Assembly (NCBI GenBank): GCA_035299065.1 | Contig: DATGXI010000095.1 | Coordinates: 29,118-93,117 of the forward strand | Length of the DNA: 64,000 bases | Direction: 5' to 3' | From: DASPJQ01 sp035299065 | GTDB taxonomy: Bacteria > Bacteroidota > Bacteroidia > Flavobacteriales_D > UBA2798 | Shown: positions 8,495-17,567 of the stretch, one piece after another | How positions within the stretch are numbered: position 1 is the stretch's first letter | Layout of the letters: every line of letters begins with the position of its first letter | Made by a program: the position numbers and the translations under genes | The notes under the pieces: model-generated | Told to the model about the DNA's origin: nothing | What the model saw: only the letters and a program-made list of their open reading frames with translations | The model's database searches: none

Positions 8495-8890
8495 TTATAA
8501 AGCAGCATTCAAAATTGTTTTTCCTTTTAGTGCTTTAAAGCGAAAATTCATATCCATTTTAAGCGTGCTTACAAAACAGTCAAGCAACTCCTTTTCAATT
8601 GGCTTTAATTCACACTGAATTTTGCTTTTTACGCGTTTTACCTTTTTGATCATACCATCATTGCCTATGGCAAGGTTAGCAAAGAATTCAAATTTATTGC
8701 ATTTGGCTGAGTCAATCAGGTTTTCCATCATGGGCATACAGGTGCCGTTTCCGTTACCGCTCCATTCCTCTATAAACATATTCCACTCTTGCTTTTGCTC
8801 AGTGGTGAACTGCGATGGGTTAATTTTTTTTTGCCCCTGTGACAAAAAGGTTGCGCAGCAAAAAGAAAAAAAGAAGATGAACCTGGTCAT
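8495..8890 (-). CDS. small secreted protein of unknown function
   Basis: The 131-residue protein has a signal peptide (MTRFIFFFSFCCATFLSQG, cleavage near residue 19). The mature part is 110 residues with three cysteines. The pattern LKMDMNFRFKALKGKTILNAAL at the end recalls the TonB C-terminal fold seen in many Bacteroidota secreted proteins, but this is weak. Its ATG overlaps the stop of the upstream gene (TAATG), so the two are translationally coupled. Function unknown. Confidence 0.75.
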   Translation of the reverse strand: MTRFIFFFSFCCATFLSQGQKKINPSQFTTEQKQEWNMFIEEWSGNGNGTCMPMMENLIDSAKCNKFEFFANLAIGNDGMIKKVKRVKSKIQCELKPIEKELLDCFVSTLKMDMNFRFKALKGKTILNAAL

Positions 8891-10074
8891 TATTTTTTTC
8901 TGGCATAAATCATTACGCCTTCACCGTAATTTCCAATGTACGATATGCGGAATGGTAAACGACCATACTTTTTACTTGCTTCAAGGTCCTTTTTCAATTC
9001 CTTTTGCAGGCACCAGCTTAAGTCATCAATCACCATTGAATATTTGCCATACAGGGTCATGTCCATTTTTTCCTTGTCAAAATATTTGTATGGCACACCC
9101 GTGTCGTCCTGCAAAATTTTATTGCTGTTAAGCACAAGACCACGCATTACCGCAAAGTTGGTATTTTGCAATACGCATGATGCGCTTTTCATATAGGAAA
9201 CACGTTTGCCAAAACCGTCAACAAAAGCACTAAACTCCTTGTGGTTGTTCAAATACTCGTCACTTGCGTTTAATTTAAAGTAATAAGCTGCTTTTTTTAC
9301 GGTACGGTCAGGTGATAAAAATTCAATTTTAACTGCAGTAATTGCTGTATCGGAAACTTTTACACTGTCACTCATACGTACGGCTGTTCCATCAGTATCA
9401 ATGTAGACATTATATACATCACAAATGGTGTGATTTGTGCGTGCCATCATGTACAGCATCATGTGCACCATGCCGTTCAGGTTAGCTTTACCAAAATCGC
9501 CACTCATGTGGGACGTCACAAAATATCCTGCTTTGTTCAGGTATTTCATGGATTGGCGAATGCCGTCAAAATAACGTTTAAGGGCATCGTCCTTTAACTC
9601 ACGAAAATCACACATTTTGCCTTTTGGTTCCAGGCCAAGCATTACGTAATTGGTTGCGTTTGGAAAAAATGCGTTGCCAAATAAAAAATCGGGGCCCGAT
9701 AGCGGGTAAAAACACAGGCTGTTGTCACTTGTATCGGTAATTTTTTCGGTCTTGATCCATTTTGAAATGGGCGCAAGCATACTGTCAGTTGTACGTTTCC
9801 AGCTGGTGTCGGCAAACTGCATGTGCGTTGCATAAAAATCTTTTGCCTGTATGTCTTTACAATATTTTAATGTTGGCTGGCCTGCAATGAGTTTTGAAAA
9901 GTCGGTCCAAAGGGTATCAAACGCCAGCTCTGGCTTTTTGATTTCAGCTTTAGCTGTTGTATCACCTGCCGGTTTTTCCTTTGTTCCCGTATCTTTTTTT
10001 TCATCACCTCCACAGGAAGTGATAAACAATGCTGACGCAAGTGCCAGCCCAATAAATTTGTTAAGCATATTCAA
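8890..10074 (-). CDS. large lipoprotein of unknown function
   Basis: This 394-residue protein has a lipoprotein signal (hydrophobic stretch then FITSCGGDEKKD, lipobox Cys near residue 21) and a charged Lys/Asp/Thr linker, typical of a Bacteroidota surface or periplasmic lipoprotein (CGGDEKK follows the Cys). The body contains conserved-looking blocks (NLNGMVHMMLYMMARTNHTICDVYN and GKYSMVIDDLSWCLQKELKKDLE) that I do not recognise. It is the first gene of a two-gene unit and is coupled to the small secreted protein. Function unknown. Confidence 0.8.
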   Translation of the reverse strand: MNMLNKFIGLALASALFITSCGGDEKKDTGTKEKPAGDTTAKAEIKKPELAFDTLWTDFSKLIAGQPTLKYCKDIQAKDFYATHMQFADTSWKRTTDSMLAPISKWIKTEKITDTSDNSLCFYPLSGPDFLFGNAFFPNATNYVMLGLEPKGKMCDFRELKDDALKRYFDGIRQSMKYLNKAGYFVTSHMSGDFGKANLNGMVHMMLYMMARTNHTICDVYNVYIDTDGTAVRMSDSVKVSDTAITAVKIEFLSPDRTVKKAAYYFKLNASDEYLNNHKEFSAFVDGFGKRVSYMKSASCVLQNTNFAVMRGLVLNSNKILQDDTGVPYKYFDKEKMDMTLYGKYSMVIDDLSWCLQKELKKDLEASKKYGRLPFRISYIGNYGEGVMIYARKK

Positions 10075-10140
10075 AACTATGGAATAATATTAAAAGCTAA
10101 CCTACCGTATGATAGAATAGAATAAACGAATAATTGTTAG

Positions 10141-10290
10141 CTACGGGTTATGCCCGCGTGAGGGATGGAAGTGGAAAGCCCGCACCCTGAAGTGAGAGCG
10201 TCAATGAATTAGCTTAAATAGCAGTGATAAATTTAGGCGCTTTACTTCAGGGGAGGACTTGGAACGTACAGCCCGACCCCACGAGGGTAA
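10141..10290. repeat. structured intergenic element with two GC-rich half-motifs around a long hairpin
   Basis: This element is GC-rich compared with its flanks. Left half: CCC-GCGTGA-GGG followed by GGAAGTGGAAAGCCCGC (to about 10183). Right half: GGAACGTACAGCCCGACCCC followed by ACGAGGG (about 10260-10287). The two halves resemble each other. Between them CCCTGAAGTGAGAGCG (10185-10200) pairs with CGCTTTACTTCAGGG (10238-10252), forming a hairpin of about 15 bp with a 37-base loop. I recall similar AAGCCCG-type intergenic repeats in Bacteroidota genomes but cannot check it. It could be a repeat or a structured RNA; no gene product is evident and orientation is unknown. Confidence 0.55.
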
Positions 10291-10356
10291 GTGATTTCAA
10301 GTTTAAGATTTCAAATTTAAGATTGAGTGGGGGCACGCACTAAACTGAACTAAGGG

Positions 10357-11343
10357 TTATACCAACTCGGTAAATTTTTCGGGAATTGAAATAAGTGTTT
10401 CGCGAATCTCATCAATGTTATTAGAGGTAACCAATTTCATACGCGTGTCCTTAAAATGCGGTACGCCTTTAAAATAATTGGTGTAATGCCTGCGCATTTC
10501 CAAAATTCCAAGTGTTGTACCTTTCCATTTTACTGAAAACTCCAGGTGTTGGCTTGCGGCCTCAACCCTGTTGGCAATGGTGGGCGGTGGTAAATGCTGA
10601 CCGGTTTTTGCAAAATGTTTTATTTCATTAAAAATCCACGGGTAACCAATGCTTGCGCGGCCAATCATAATACCGTCAACTCCGTATTGCTTTTTGTATT
10701 CAATTGCTTTTTCAGGACTATCAATATCGCCATTGCCAAAAATGGGAATTTTTATACGTGGGTTATTCTTTATTTCGGCAATCATTGTCCAGTCGGCACT
10801 GCCTTTATACATTTGTGCACGTGTGCGACCGTGAATGGTAAGGGCTGCAATGCCCACGTCCTGCAGGCGTTCGGCTACTTCGGTTACGTTTTTTGTTGTG
10901 TCATCCCAGCCAAGGCGGGTTTTTACGGTCACCGGCCGGGTTGCAATTTTTACAATTTCACCCGTCATCATGGCCATTTTTGGAATGTCCTGAAGCAAGG
11001 CTGCGCCTGCGCCTTTACAGGCAACATTTTTTACCGGGCATCCAAAATTTATGTCAATTAAATCGGGGCCGGCCTGGTCAGCAATCAACCCTGCCTCACG
11101 CATGCTATCAATGTTACTGCCATACAGCTGAATACCTATAGGGCGTTCATACTCAAAAATGTCGAGTTTTTTTTTGCTTTTAACCGCGTGCCTGATAAGC
11201 CCTTCTGAGGAAATAAATTCGGTATACATGAGGTCAGCCCCGTGCTTTTTACATACGGCCCTGAACGGTGGATCGCTAACGTCCTCCATAGGAGCCAGTA
11301 AAAGAGGGAATTCCCCGAGTTCTATATTTCCTATCTTTACCAT
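10357..11343 (-). CDS. dusB: tRNA-dihydrouridine synthase
   Basis: This 328-residue flavoprotein reduces uridine to dihydrouridine in the tRNA D-loop. It opens with PLLLAPMEDVSDPPFRAVCK (TIM-barrel FMN site), has INFGCPVKNVACKGAGAALL containing the catalytic cysteine, VTVKTRLGWD, LTIHGRTRAQMYKGSADW and PIFGNGDI, then IMIGRASIGYPWIF, and a helical C-terminal domain. ATG 11343 is chosen because MVKIGNIELGEFPLLLAPM is the usual N-terminus; the frame stays open upstream to 11583 but that part overlaps the divergent CPBP gene and has no Dus similarity. The B subtype is inferred from overall resemblance. Confidence 0.95.
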   Translation of the reverse strand: MVKIGNIELGEFPLLLAPMEDVSDPPFRAVCKKHGADLMYTEFISSEGLIRHAVKSKKKLDIFEYERPIGIQLYGSNIDSMREAGLIADQAGPDLIDINFGCPVKNVACKGAGAALLQDIPKMAMMTGEIVKIATRPVTVKTRLGWDDTTKNVTEVAERLQDVGIAALTIHGRTRAQMYKGSADWTMIAEIKNNPRIKIPIFGNGDIDSPEKAIEYKKQYGVDGIMIGRASIGYPWIFNEIKHFAKTGQHLPPPTIANRVEAASQHLEFSVKWKGTTLGILEMRRHYTNYFKGVPHFKDTRMKLVTSNNIDEIRETLISIPEKFTELV

Positions 11344-11380
11344 TGTTCTGATACCTACCGGAACGCAAAAATAGCACATA

Positions 11381-12337
11381 ATGTCACAGGAAAGCAAAAT
11401 TCCTTTTTTACGCAATTTTAACCCGGGCATGAACCTGATGACGGTGTTTAGCCTGGTTTTTTTAGGTGTTATTGTTGGCGATCTGGTATTTTGGATGCTG
11501 GCAAAAGCATTTTGGGGTGTAAACACATTTGCTGAAAACAATGTGTTGTCAAATGAACTAACACCTTCAACTTTTGCATACATTCAAACCAATTACATTG
11601 TGCATGCTATTTGTGTGTTTTTGACACCTGCAACGGTATTCAGGCGGTTGATGGAATTTCCGCAACAGGATTATTTTTTAATTCGCAGGGTTGTAACATT
11701 GAGAATGGCTGGAATTATTTTATTGGTTTTTTTAGCGTGTTTTCCTGCAGCAAATTTTCTTGTTTATTTTAACCAGCAATTGGACTTTTCATTTATTTCA
11801 CCCGAAATTGGTGAGCAAATTAAGGCGATGGAAAATTCAAATGATGAATTTAAAATTCAATTGCTTGGCCAGCCCGGGTATTCATCACTTTTCATTAACC
11901 TTGCCACCACGGCCGTGCTTGCGGCTATAGGCGAGGAACTGCTGTTCAGAGGTATTTTTCAACGCTTATTCATTAAACTATTCAGGAACGTTCATGTTGC
12001 TGTAATTGTAGGCGCTGCCCTTTTTAGTTTTGTACATTTTAGTTATTACGGGTTTATTCCACGTTTTTTCATGGGCATGGCGTTAGGCTACATATACCTG
12101 GCAACTGCCAATATATGGTACTGCATATTTTTCCATTTCCTGAACAATGCTTTGGGCGTAACAATGGGTTGGTTAATGGGACATGGATACGATGTAAGCT
12201 TTTTTGATTCGTTTGGTGGCGGAACAGATACTAAATGGATAGGTTTTGGGTTGCTGGTAATTGTGGTTGCGTGCCTAATTTTGATGATAAACAAGTTGAT
12301 CAACAAAGAACTCATACACGAAATCAAGGAATATTAA
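11381..12337 (+). CDS. CPBP-family intramembrane glutamic protease
   Basis: This 318-residue polytopic membrane protein has the CPBP (Abi) core in its C-terminal half: AIGEELLFRGIFQRLF (the EExxxR motif), then FVHFSYYGFIPRFFMGM with the second conserved His region, and FFHFLNNALG in the last core helix. Family members are intramembrane endopeptidases related to Rce1. The N-terminal region adds more membrane helices. It diverges from dusB with 37 bases between. Substrate unknown; some homologues are linked to bacteriocin immunity, but there is nothing here to support that. Confidence 0.92.
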   Translation: MSQESKIPFLRNFNPGMNLMTVFSLVFLGVIVGDLVFWMLAKAFWGVNTFAENNVLSNELTPSTFAYIQTNYIVHAICVFLTPATVFRRLMEFPQQDYFLIRRVVTLRMAGIILLVFLACFPAANFLVYFNQQLDFSFISPEIGEQIKAMENSNDEFKIQLLGQPGYSSLFINLATTAVLAAIGEELLFRGIFQRLFIKLFRNVHVAVIVGAALFSFVHFSYYGFIPRFFMGMALGYIYLATANIWYCIFFHFLNNALGVTMGWLMGHGYDVSFFDSFGGGTDTKWIGFGLLVIVVACLILMINKLINKELIHEIKEY

Positions 12338-12481
12338 CCCGAAGGAACAAACAGTAACCTGGTAAGTACAAAACCAGTAGTTCACCGGCCCGGGGCTTGG
12401 TTTAAGCGATTGAACAAATAAATAGTAATTGCCCCACTTTTCATACGTAAAATCACTATTTTTAGGCATTCAAAAAAATCC

Positions 12482-15106
12482 ATGAAAAAACTGCTATTCG
12501 TATTTGCTGCGTGTTTATTCGTATCAATTCCCGTTTTAAAATCTCAAACTGTTGACAAGCTACGCTTAACCTTTAATGAAAAAGAAATTGTTTCAAAACA
12601 GGTTGGCACAACTGTTTCGGGCGATGGGAAGCTTATTGCTTTTGCCTATGCCAACCAGGTTATAAAAATAGTAAACATGCGCAATGGAAAGACATTGCTG
12701 AAGTTTAACGGCAATTACAGCAGCCTTTTTGAGATCAGGTTCAATTACAACAGCACAAAACTTATTGCAATTAGTGACAAATACCTGGTAACCGTTTACG
12801 ATGTTGAAACAGGTAAACAAATTCACGATTTAAAAGTATCGCACGAAATTACAAAAATAGCTATTGGAAAAATAAACGACTATATTGCTATTGGGCAGTT
12901 TAGCTCAGCTTTACTTGTTTACGATCTTCAAAATAAAAAAAATATTCTTGATATATCAGTTGGCCTGCACCACATAAGCGCCATTGATTTTCATCCGAAG
13001 AAAAATGAGATTGCCATTGGCAGAACCAACTTCAGCCGCACGTTTTATTTACCAGACAGGAAAAATGTAAAGATTTATAACCTTGAGACCGGTGAAAACA
13101 CAAAAACGTTTGGCCTGGCAAAATATTCAAGTATGCAATACAGCCCTGATGGCAGCAAATTATACATGTGTGGGATCAGGCGAAATACCGTACTAACCGT
13201 AGCAAAAGCCGGAATGTGTATTGTGCCGGTTGTTGGGTGGATAGGCGCTTATTTTGTACCGGCATTTAATAACGTTGTACAGTATTATGATTTTGGTGAT
13301 GATAAAATAAAATCACTCAGTTCAAAATCAAAGTTCAATTCCAATCTTGGATTTACCTCTATGTGCATACAGGACAATTATTTTTTATGCAGCCAGGACG
13401 GTACGTCATTTGACGTGATTGATATAAGTACCAAAAAGAAAATTTTTACCACGCAAAATGACAAGTACGGGCGTATAAAAATCAATTTCTCAAAACTTGG
13501 GGTTGGCGTTTCGCGCATATACCCTTTGGCCGACAAGAAACACTTTATCATTAATTCATTTGATAATAACATTGTACGTTTGTACAACATTGAGCAAAAC
13601 AGCATAATAGGTTATATTTTTTCAGACGCAAATGATGATTTTGTAACTGTTGGCCGTGACGGAAGGATGGATGGATCAGAAGAAGCTATTGGAAAATTAG
13701 CCTGGCAGGAAAAAATAGTTGGGAAAAAACCCATACCACTTGAATCAACCTTTGACAAATTTTTTACCCCTAACCTGCTTGCTGCGTTGTTAAAAGGAGA
13801 AAAGCTGGAAGCCATTAAACTGGATATTTCAAACCTGAAACCGAGTCCAACGGTTGCGTTTATTACCCCTGCGGTTGATACCATTAGTTTTAGAGGGACA
13901 CCCAAAATTTCACTTGAAACCAACCAGGCTGCTTTAAACCTGGAGTTTAACTCCATTGACATGGGTGGTGGAATTGTTGAAATAAAAGTGTTTCAGAATG
14001 GCAAACTTGTTTTTAGCGAGAATGAAAACATTCACGAGGTAAATAAAGCACTCAAATCAACCGTAAAACTTGATTTGGTTCCTGGCGATAACCTGATAAA
14101 AATTGTAGCGGTTAACGATGAAAAGACGGAAAGTTCAAAAAGCACGGTTGTAAAATACACAGGCAAGAGTGAGGAACCCACCCGATTGTTTGTACTTGCC
14201 ATTGGCGTAAATAAATACGTAAAATCATCGTATGATTTAAAATACGCGGTTCCTGATGCAACAGGCTTTGTTGAATCACTTAAAATTGCCTCAAAGGATC
14301 TTTTTTCGGAAACAAAAGTATCGCTCATAACCGATGGGCAGGCCACCAAAAAAAATATACTGGCCGAGGTAGATAAAATAAAAGGCCAGGTAAAACAGGG
14401 CGATGTATTTATATTCTATTATGCCGGCCATGGCACAATGACCATTGCCAAAGAGGGCGAACAATCGGTTTTTCACCTTGTGCCTAATGATGTGACCAAT
14501 TTTTACAGCAATGAGATGGTAAAAGACAAAGGTATTTCGGCCGATGAGCTCAGGACCATTTCAAAAAACATTGTAGCACAAAAACAATTGTTCATTTTTG
14601 ATGCCTGTCAAAGCGGTGGAGCCGTTGAAGCCATTGCCTCAACACGCGGTGCCCTGAATGAAAAAGAAATGGCCAACCTTGCACGCAGCACCGGAACCTA
14701 CTTTTTAACGGCAAGCGCATCAGACCAGTTGGCCGGAGAATTTGCTTCACTGGGGCATGGCGTGTTCACCTATGCCATTTTACAGGGCTTTACAGGTAAA
14801 GCTGATGGCTCGAATGGTGATGCTAAAATTTCGGTGAAAGAATTATCGTTGTATGTAGAAAATGCTGTTCCTGATCTTTCAGAAAAATTCAAGGGACAAA
14901 AACAATTCCCGGTGAGCTATGGTTATGGCCAGGATTTTCCCGTTGTACTTGGCAATGTTTATAAAATGAAAGATGTTGGCACAAACATAGGCAAGTACTC
15001 GGCCCTTTCACTGGAAGAACTTACACGACTCAAAAAAGAAGCAGTAGAAGCCGAGGATTATGACAGGGCCAAGGAGTTGAAAGAAGAGATTGAGCGAAGG
15101 AAATAA
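12482..15106 (+). CDS. secreted WD40 - caspase - UVR-motif protein
   Basis: The 874-residue protein has a signal peptide (about 1-21). Residues about 30-410 look like a WD40-type propeller (repeats such as SGDGKLIAFAYANQVIKIVNM and QYSPDGSKLYMCGI). About 455-560 is an Ig-like strand-rich linker. From about 565 to 825 is a C14 caspase-like domain with His650 in FYYAGHG and Cys709 in FDACQSGG, the catalytic dyad. The C-terminal 35 residues (LTRLKKEAVEAEDYDRAKEL, then KEEIERR) match a UVR-type helical hairpin, as in UvrB/ClpC. The dyad is intact, so an active Lys/Arg-type metacaspase is plausible. It is alone on its strand, convergent with recJ. The role is unknown. Confidence 0.88.
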   Translation: MKKLLFVFAACLFVSIPVLKSQTVDKLRLTFNEKEIVSKQVGTTVSGDGKLIAFAYANQVIKIVNMRNGKTLLKFNGNYSSLFEIRFNYNSTKLIAISDKYLVTVYDVETGKQIHDLKVSHEITKIAIGKINDYIAIGQFSSALLVYDLQNKKNILDISVGLHHISAIDFHPKKNEIAIGRTNFSRTFYLPDRKNVKIYNLETGENTKTFGLAKYSSMQYSPDGSKLYMCGIRRNTVLTVAKAGMCIVPVVGWIGAYFVPAFNNVVQYYDFGDDKIKSLSSKSKFNSNLGFTSMCIQDNYFLCSQDGTSFDVIDISTKKKIFTTQNDKYGRIKINFSKLGVGVSRIYPLADKKHFIINSFDNNIVRLYNIEQNSIIGYIFSDANDDFVTVGRDGRMDGSEEAIGKLAWQEKIVGKKPIPLESTFDKFFTPNLLAALLKGEKLEAIKLDISNLKPSPTVAFITPAVDTISFRGTPKISLETNQAALNLEFNSIDMGGGIVEIKVFQNGKLVFSENENIHEVNKALKSTVKLDLVPGDNLIKIVAVNDEKTESSKSTVVKYTGKSEEPTRLFVLAIGVNKYVKSSYDLKYAVPDATGFVESLKIASKDLFSETKVSLITDGQATKKNILAEVDKIKGQVKQGDVFIFYYAGHGTMTIAKEGEQSVFHLVPNDVTNFYSNEMVKDKGISADELRTISKNIVAQKQLFIFDACQSGGAVEAIASTRGALNEKEMANLARSTGTYFLTASASDQLAGEFASLGHGVFTYAILQGFTGKADGSNGDAKISVKELSLYVENAVPDLSEKFKGQKQFPVSYGYGQDFPVVLGNVYKMKDVGTNIGKYSALSLEELTRLKKEAVEAEDYDRAKELKEEIERRK

Positions 15107-15152
15107 ATAAGCCCGTGAGCTGAAAGGTTAATGCCTTAATTAAACGCGTGCA

Positions 15153-16877
15153 TCAACTCATTTTAATGTCTTTAATGCTTAACTGCAATTTTATTTTTCC
15201 CTGCCATTCGTTTTCTTCAATGGAAAAAGCAATGTCAAACGGCCTGCCATCACGTACTTTTTCATAGAAGTGGCCAAGGCCAAAACCAATGGCATCAATA
15301 CGCAATTGTGGATTTGATGCCTGGTACAGCCAGCATTTCAAATGCGAGTCGCCAAGTATTTTGGCATAACCTGCGTCCATTACACCTTTGGCCACAAAAA
15401 CAGGATTAAAATTTTCAGGACCAAACGGGGCCATTTGTTTTAAGATGCGGTAGAATTTAGGAAGGCCTTCCACCATTTCTTCAAACAACACATCAAAATT
15501 AATTTCGCCATCAACTTCAATAGATGGTATGAGCATGTCTTCGGTAATGGATTCGCTTACAATTTTTTCAAAACGCTGTCTGAACGGTTCAATGTTTTCA
15601 GTTTTTATGGTAAGGCCTGCAGCGTATTTATGACCACCAAATTGCTCAAGCAAATCGGCACACTGTTCAATTGCGGCATGCACATCAAAATCTTTTACAC
15701 TACGGGCCGAACCTGTTGCCTTGCCATTTGAATTGGTGAGCATAATGGTTGGGCGATAATAATGTTCGGTTACCCTTGAAGCAACAATGCCAATTACGCC
15801 TTTGTGCCATTCGGCATTGTATAAAACAGTTGTCTTGCTTTTTTCATAGCCAGGATTTTCTTTTATGAGCGCCAGTGCCTCCTGGGTAATTTTTTTGTCA
15901 AGAATTCTTCGTTCAATGTTGTTTTCATTTATAAGTGATGCAAACTCCATGGCCTTTTCTTCGTTGGCCGATATAAGCAATTCAACCGCAAACCGCCCGC
16001 TGGTGATGCGTCCTGCTGCGTTAATGCGCGGACCTATAACAAAAAGCAAGTCGGTTATGGTTATTTCTTTTTCCTTTTTACTTACCTGCAGAAGTGTTTT
16101 TAACCCGAGTGAAGGCGATTCATTTAATTTTTTAATGCCGTAGTAAGCCAGTATTCGGTTTTCACCCGTAAGCGGCACAATGTCGGCCGCAATGCTTACC
16201 GCACAAAAATCAATGAATTCCATTAACCTTGATTCATCCTTTTTGTTTGCGCTTGTCCATGCCTGCATAAATTTGAAACCAACACCACAACCTGATAATT
16301 CCTTGTAGGGATAGTTGCAATCGTTGCGTTTTGGGTCCAGTATAATACCATCAGGCAATGTTTCGCCAGGCAAATGGTGATCGCAAACAATAAAATCAAC
16401 ACCTTTTTGTTTTGCGTAGTCAATTTTATCATGCGCCTTTATGCCACAGTCAAGCGCAATAATAAGTGTCATGCCATTGTCGGCAGCATAGTCAATTCCT
16501 TTAAGGGAAATGCCGTACCCCTCGGTATACCGGTCGGGAATATAAAAATCAAGCTGGTTGTAATACTGCAGCAAATACGAGTATACAAGCGCTACTGATG
16601 TAGTTCCATCCACGTCATAATCGCCAAAAACAAGAACCTTCTCATTGTTAGCAATTGCTTTGTTAAGGCGTTCAACAGCCTGGTTCATTCCAGCCATTAA
16701 AAACGGATCGTGTAAATGAGCTAATTGCGGACGAAAAAAAAGTTGTGCATCGGCCTTGTTTAAAATACCCCGGGCTACCAGTACGGCAGCCAGATTTTTG
16801 TGTATATTTAAATCCTGTGCCAAGAGGTTAACGGTGTTTTCATCAGGATTACCTGCTTTTAGCCATCTTTTTTGCAT
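15153..16877 (-). CDS. recJ: single-stranded-DNA-specific exonuclease RecJ
   Basis: This 574-residue DHH-family 5'-3' exonuclease acts in recombination and mismatch repair. Motif I is VLVFGDYDVDG (Asp86, Asp88, Asp90), followed by IALDCGIKA, the DHH-type motif VCDHHLPGE, and INAAGRITSG; the DHHA1 domain shows GGHKYAAGLTI. Length matches RecJ of Bacteroidota. ATG 16877 gives the standard N-terminus (MQKRWLKAG). It diverges from the following secreted-protein gene, whose ATG is at 16887, only 9 bases away, so the promoters overlap the coding starts. Confidence 0.96.
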   Translation of the reverse strand: MQKRWLKAGNPDENTVNLLAQDLNIHKNLAAVLVARGILNKADAQLFFRPQLAHLHDPFLMAGMNQAVERLNKAIANNEKVLVFGDYDVDGTTSVALVYSYLLQYYNQLDFYIPDRYTEGYGISLKGIDYAADNGMTLIIALDCGIKAHDKIDYAKQKGVDFIVCDHHLPGETLPDGIILDPKRNDCNYPYKELSGCGVGFKFMQAWTSANKKDESRLMEFIDFCAVSIAADIVPLTGENRILAYYGIKKLNESPSLGLKTLLQVSKKEKEITITDLLFVIGPRINAAGRITSGRFAVELLISANEEKAMEFASLINENNIERRILDKKITQEALALIKENPGYEKSKTTVLYNAEWHKGVIGIVASRVTEHYYRPTIMLTNSNGKATGSARSVKDFDVHAAIEQCADLLEQFGGHKYAAGLTIKTENIEPFRQRFEKIVSESITEDMLIPSIEVDGEINFDVLFEEMVEGLPKFYRILKQMAPFGPENFNPVFVAKGVMDAGYAKILGDSHLKCWLYQASNPQLRIDAIGFGLGHFYEKVRDGRPFDIAFSIEENEWQGKIKLQLSIKDIKMS

Positions 16878-16886
16878 AAATTAAAT

Positions 16887-17567
16887 ATGAAATTAAAAGT
16901 AAGAAAAATTTTTCTCATGATATTGGTCCAGTGGGTGGGGTTAATAACTTGTTTTGGCCAGGACCCCAGTGACTTTTATTTCAAAGAGGCGCAACCCCGT
17001 AAAGAAGATGAGATAACCCGTTTTCCTGGTAATATTCGTGGTTTATACAAGAGTGATAAGGATTCCACCAAACGTTTGCGCATTACTGGTGACACCATTT
17101 CAATTGAAGTGCCGTTTATGCAGTTTGCCACATTGTCAGAAATTGGTAAAAAAAATTATGCCTTCAGGGATTCCGTATTGGTAACTCCAAAAGGAAAAGA
17201 GCTCAGGTGCCTGTTAAAAAGCGATACAGTTTATTTCATTGACTATGCTACTTCGGTTTTGTTTGCCTGCAATGAAACCCAGGTTATAAAACGGGTGGAT
17301 GACGTATATGTACTAAGCAAGCGAAAAGACGATGAGAAATGGGAATGCCTGCTTATTTACCAGGAAAACGCAAAACTATGTGTGGCCTATTTTGATTTTG
17401 ATAAAAAACAGAAGGAGTTGATGGACAATAAACGAATTGAAAAAATTAAGAATGGTGAGGAAAATTATTTTCTGGCCAACCTGAAGAAAAAAGATTTTAT
17501 TAAATTGGTAGATAACAATTATTTTCCAACCAAACTGTATTATACCAAGCGATTTGACTGGCAGTGA
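16887..17567 (+). CDS. secreted protein translationally coupled to histidine kinase
   Basis: The 226-residue protein starts at ATG 16887 (an upstream in-frame TTG would overlap recJ). A signal peptide occupies about residues 1-25 (FLMILVQWVGLITCFGQ). The mature part is about 200 residues, rich in charged residues. I do not recognise the family. Its stop overlaps the GTG of the kinase gene (GTGA), so the two are translationally coupled and the protein may act with the kinase, for instance as a periplasmic partner; this is inference only. Confidence 0.75.
   Translation: MKLKVRKIFLMILVQWVGLITCFGQDPSDFYFKEAQPRKEDEITRFPGNIRGLYKSDKDSTKRLRITGDTISIEVPFMQFATLSEIGKKNYAFRDSVLVTPKGKELRCLLKSDTVYFIDYATSVLFACNETQVIKRVDDVYVLSKRKDDEKWECLLIYQENAKLCVAYFDFDKKQKELMDNKRIEKIKNGEENYFLANLKKKDFIKLVDNNYFPTKLYYTKRFDWQ

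Noticed and set aside
8622..9131. 169-residue plus-strand frame across two minus-strand genes
   Set aside because: It spans the junction of two good genes with signal peptides; the product has no plausible start or domain.
10594..11061. 155-residue plus-strand frame
   Set aside because: It is the complement of dusB coding sequence; no independent support.
11344..11583. N-terminal extension of dusB
   Set aside because: It overlaps the start of the divergent CPBP gene and does not resemble Dus proteins; ATG 11343 gives the family N-terminus.
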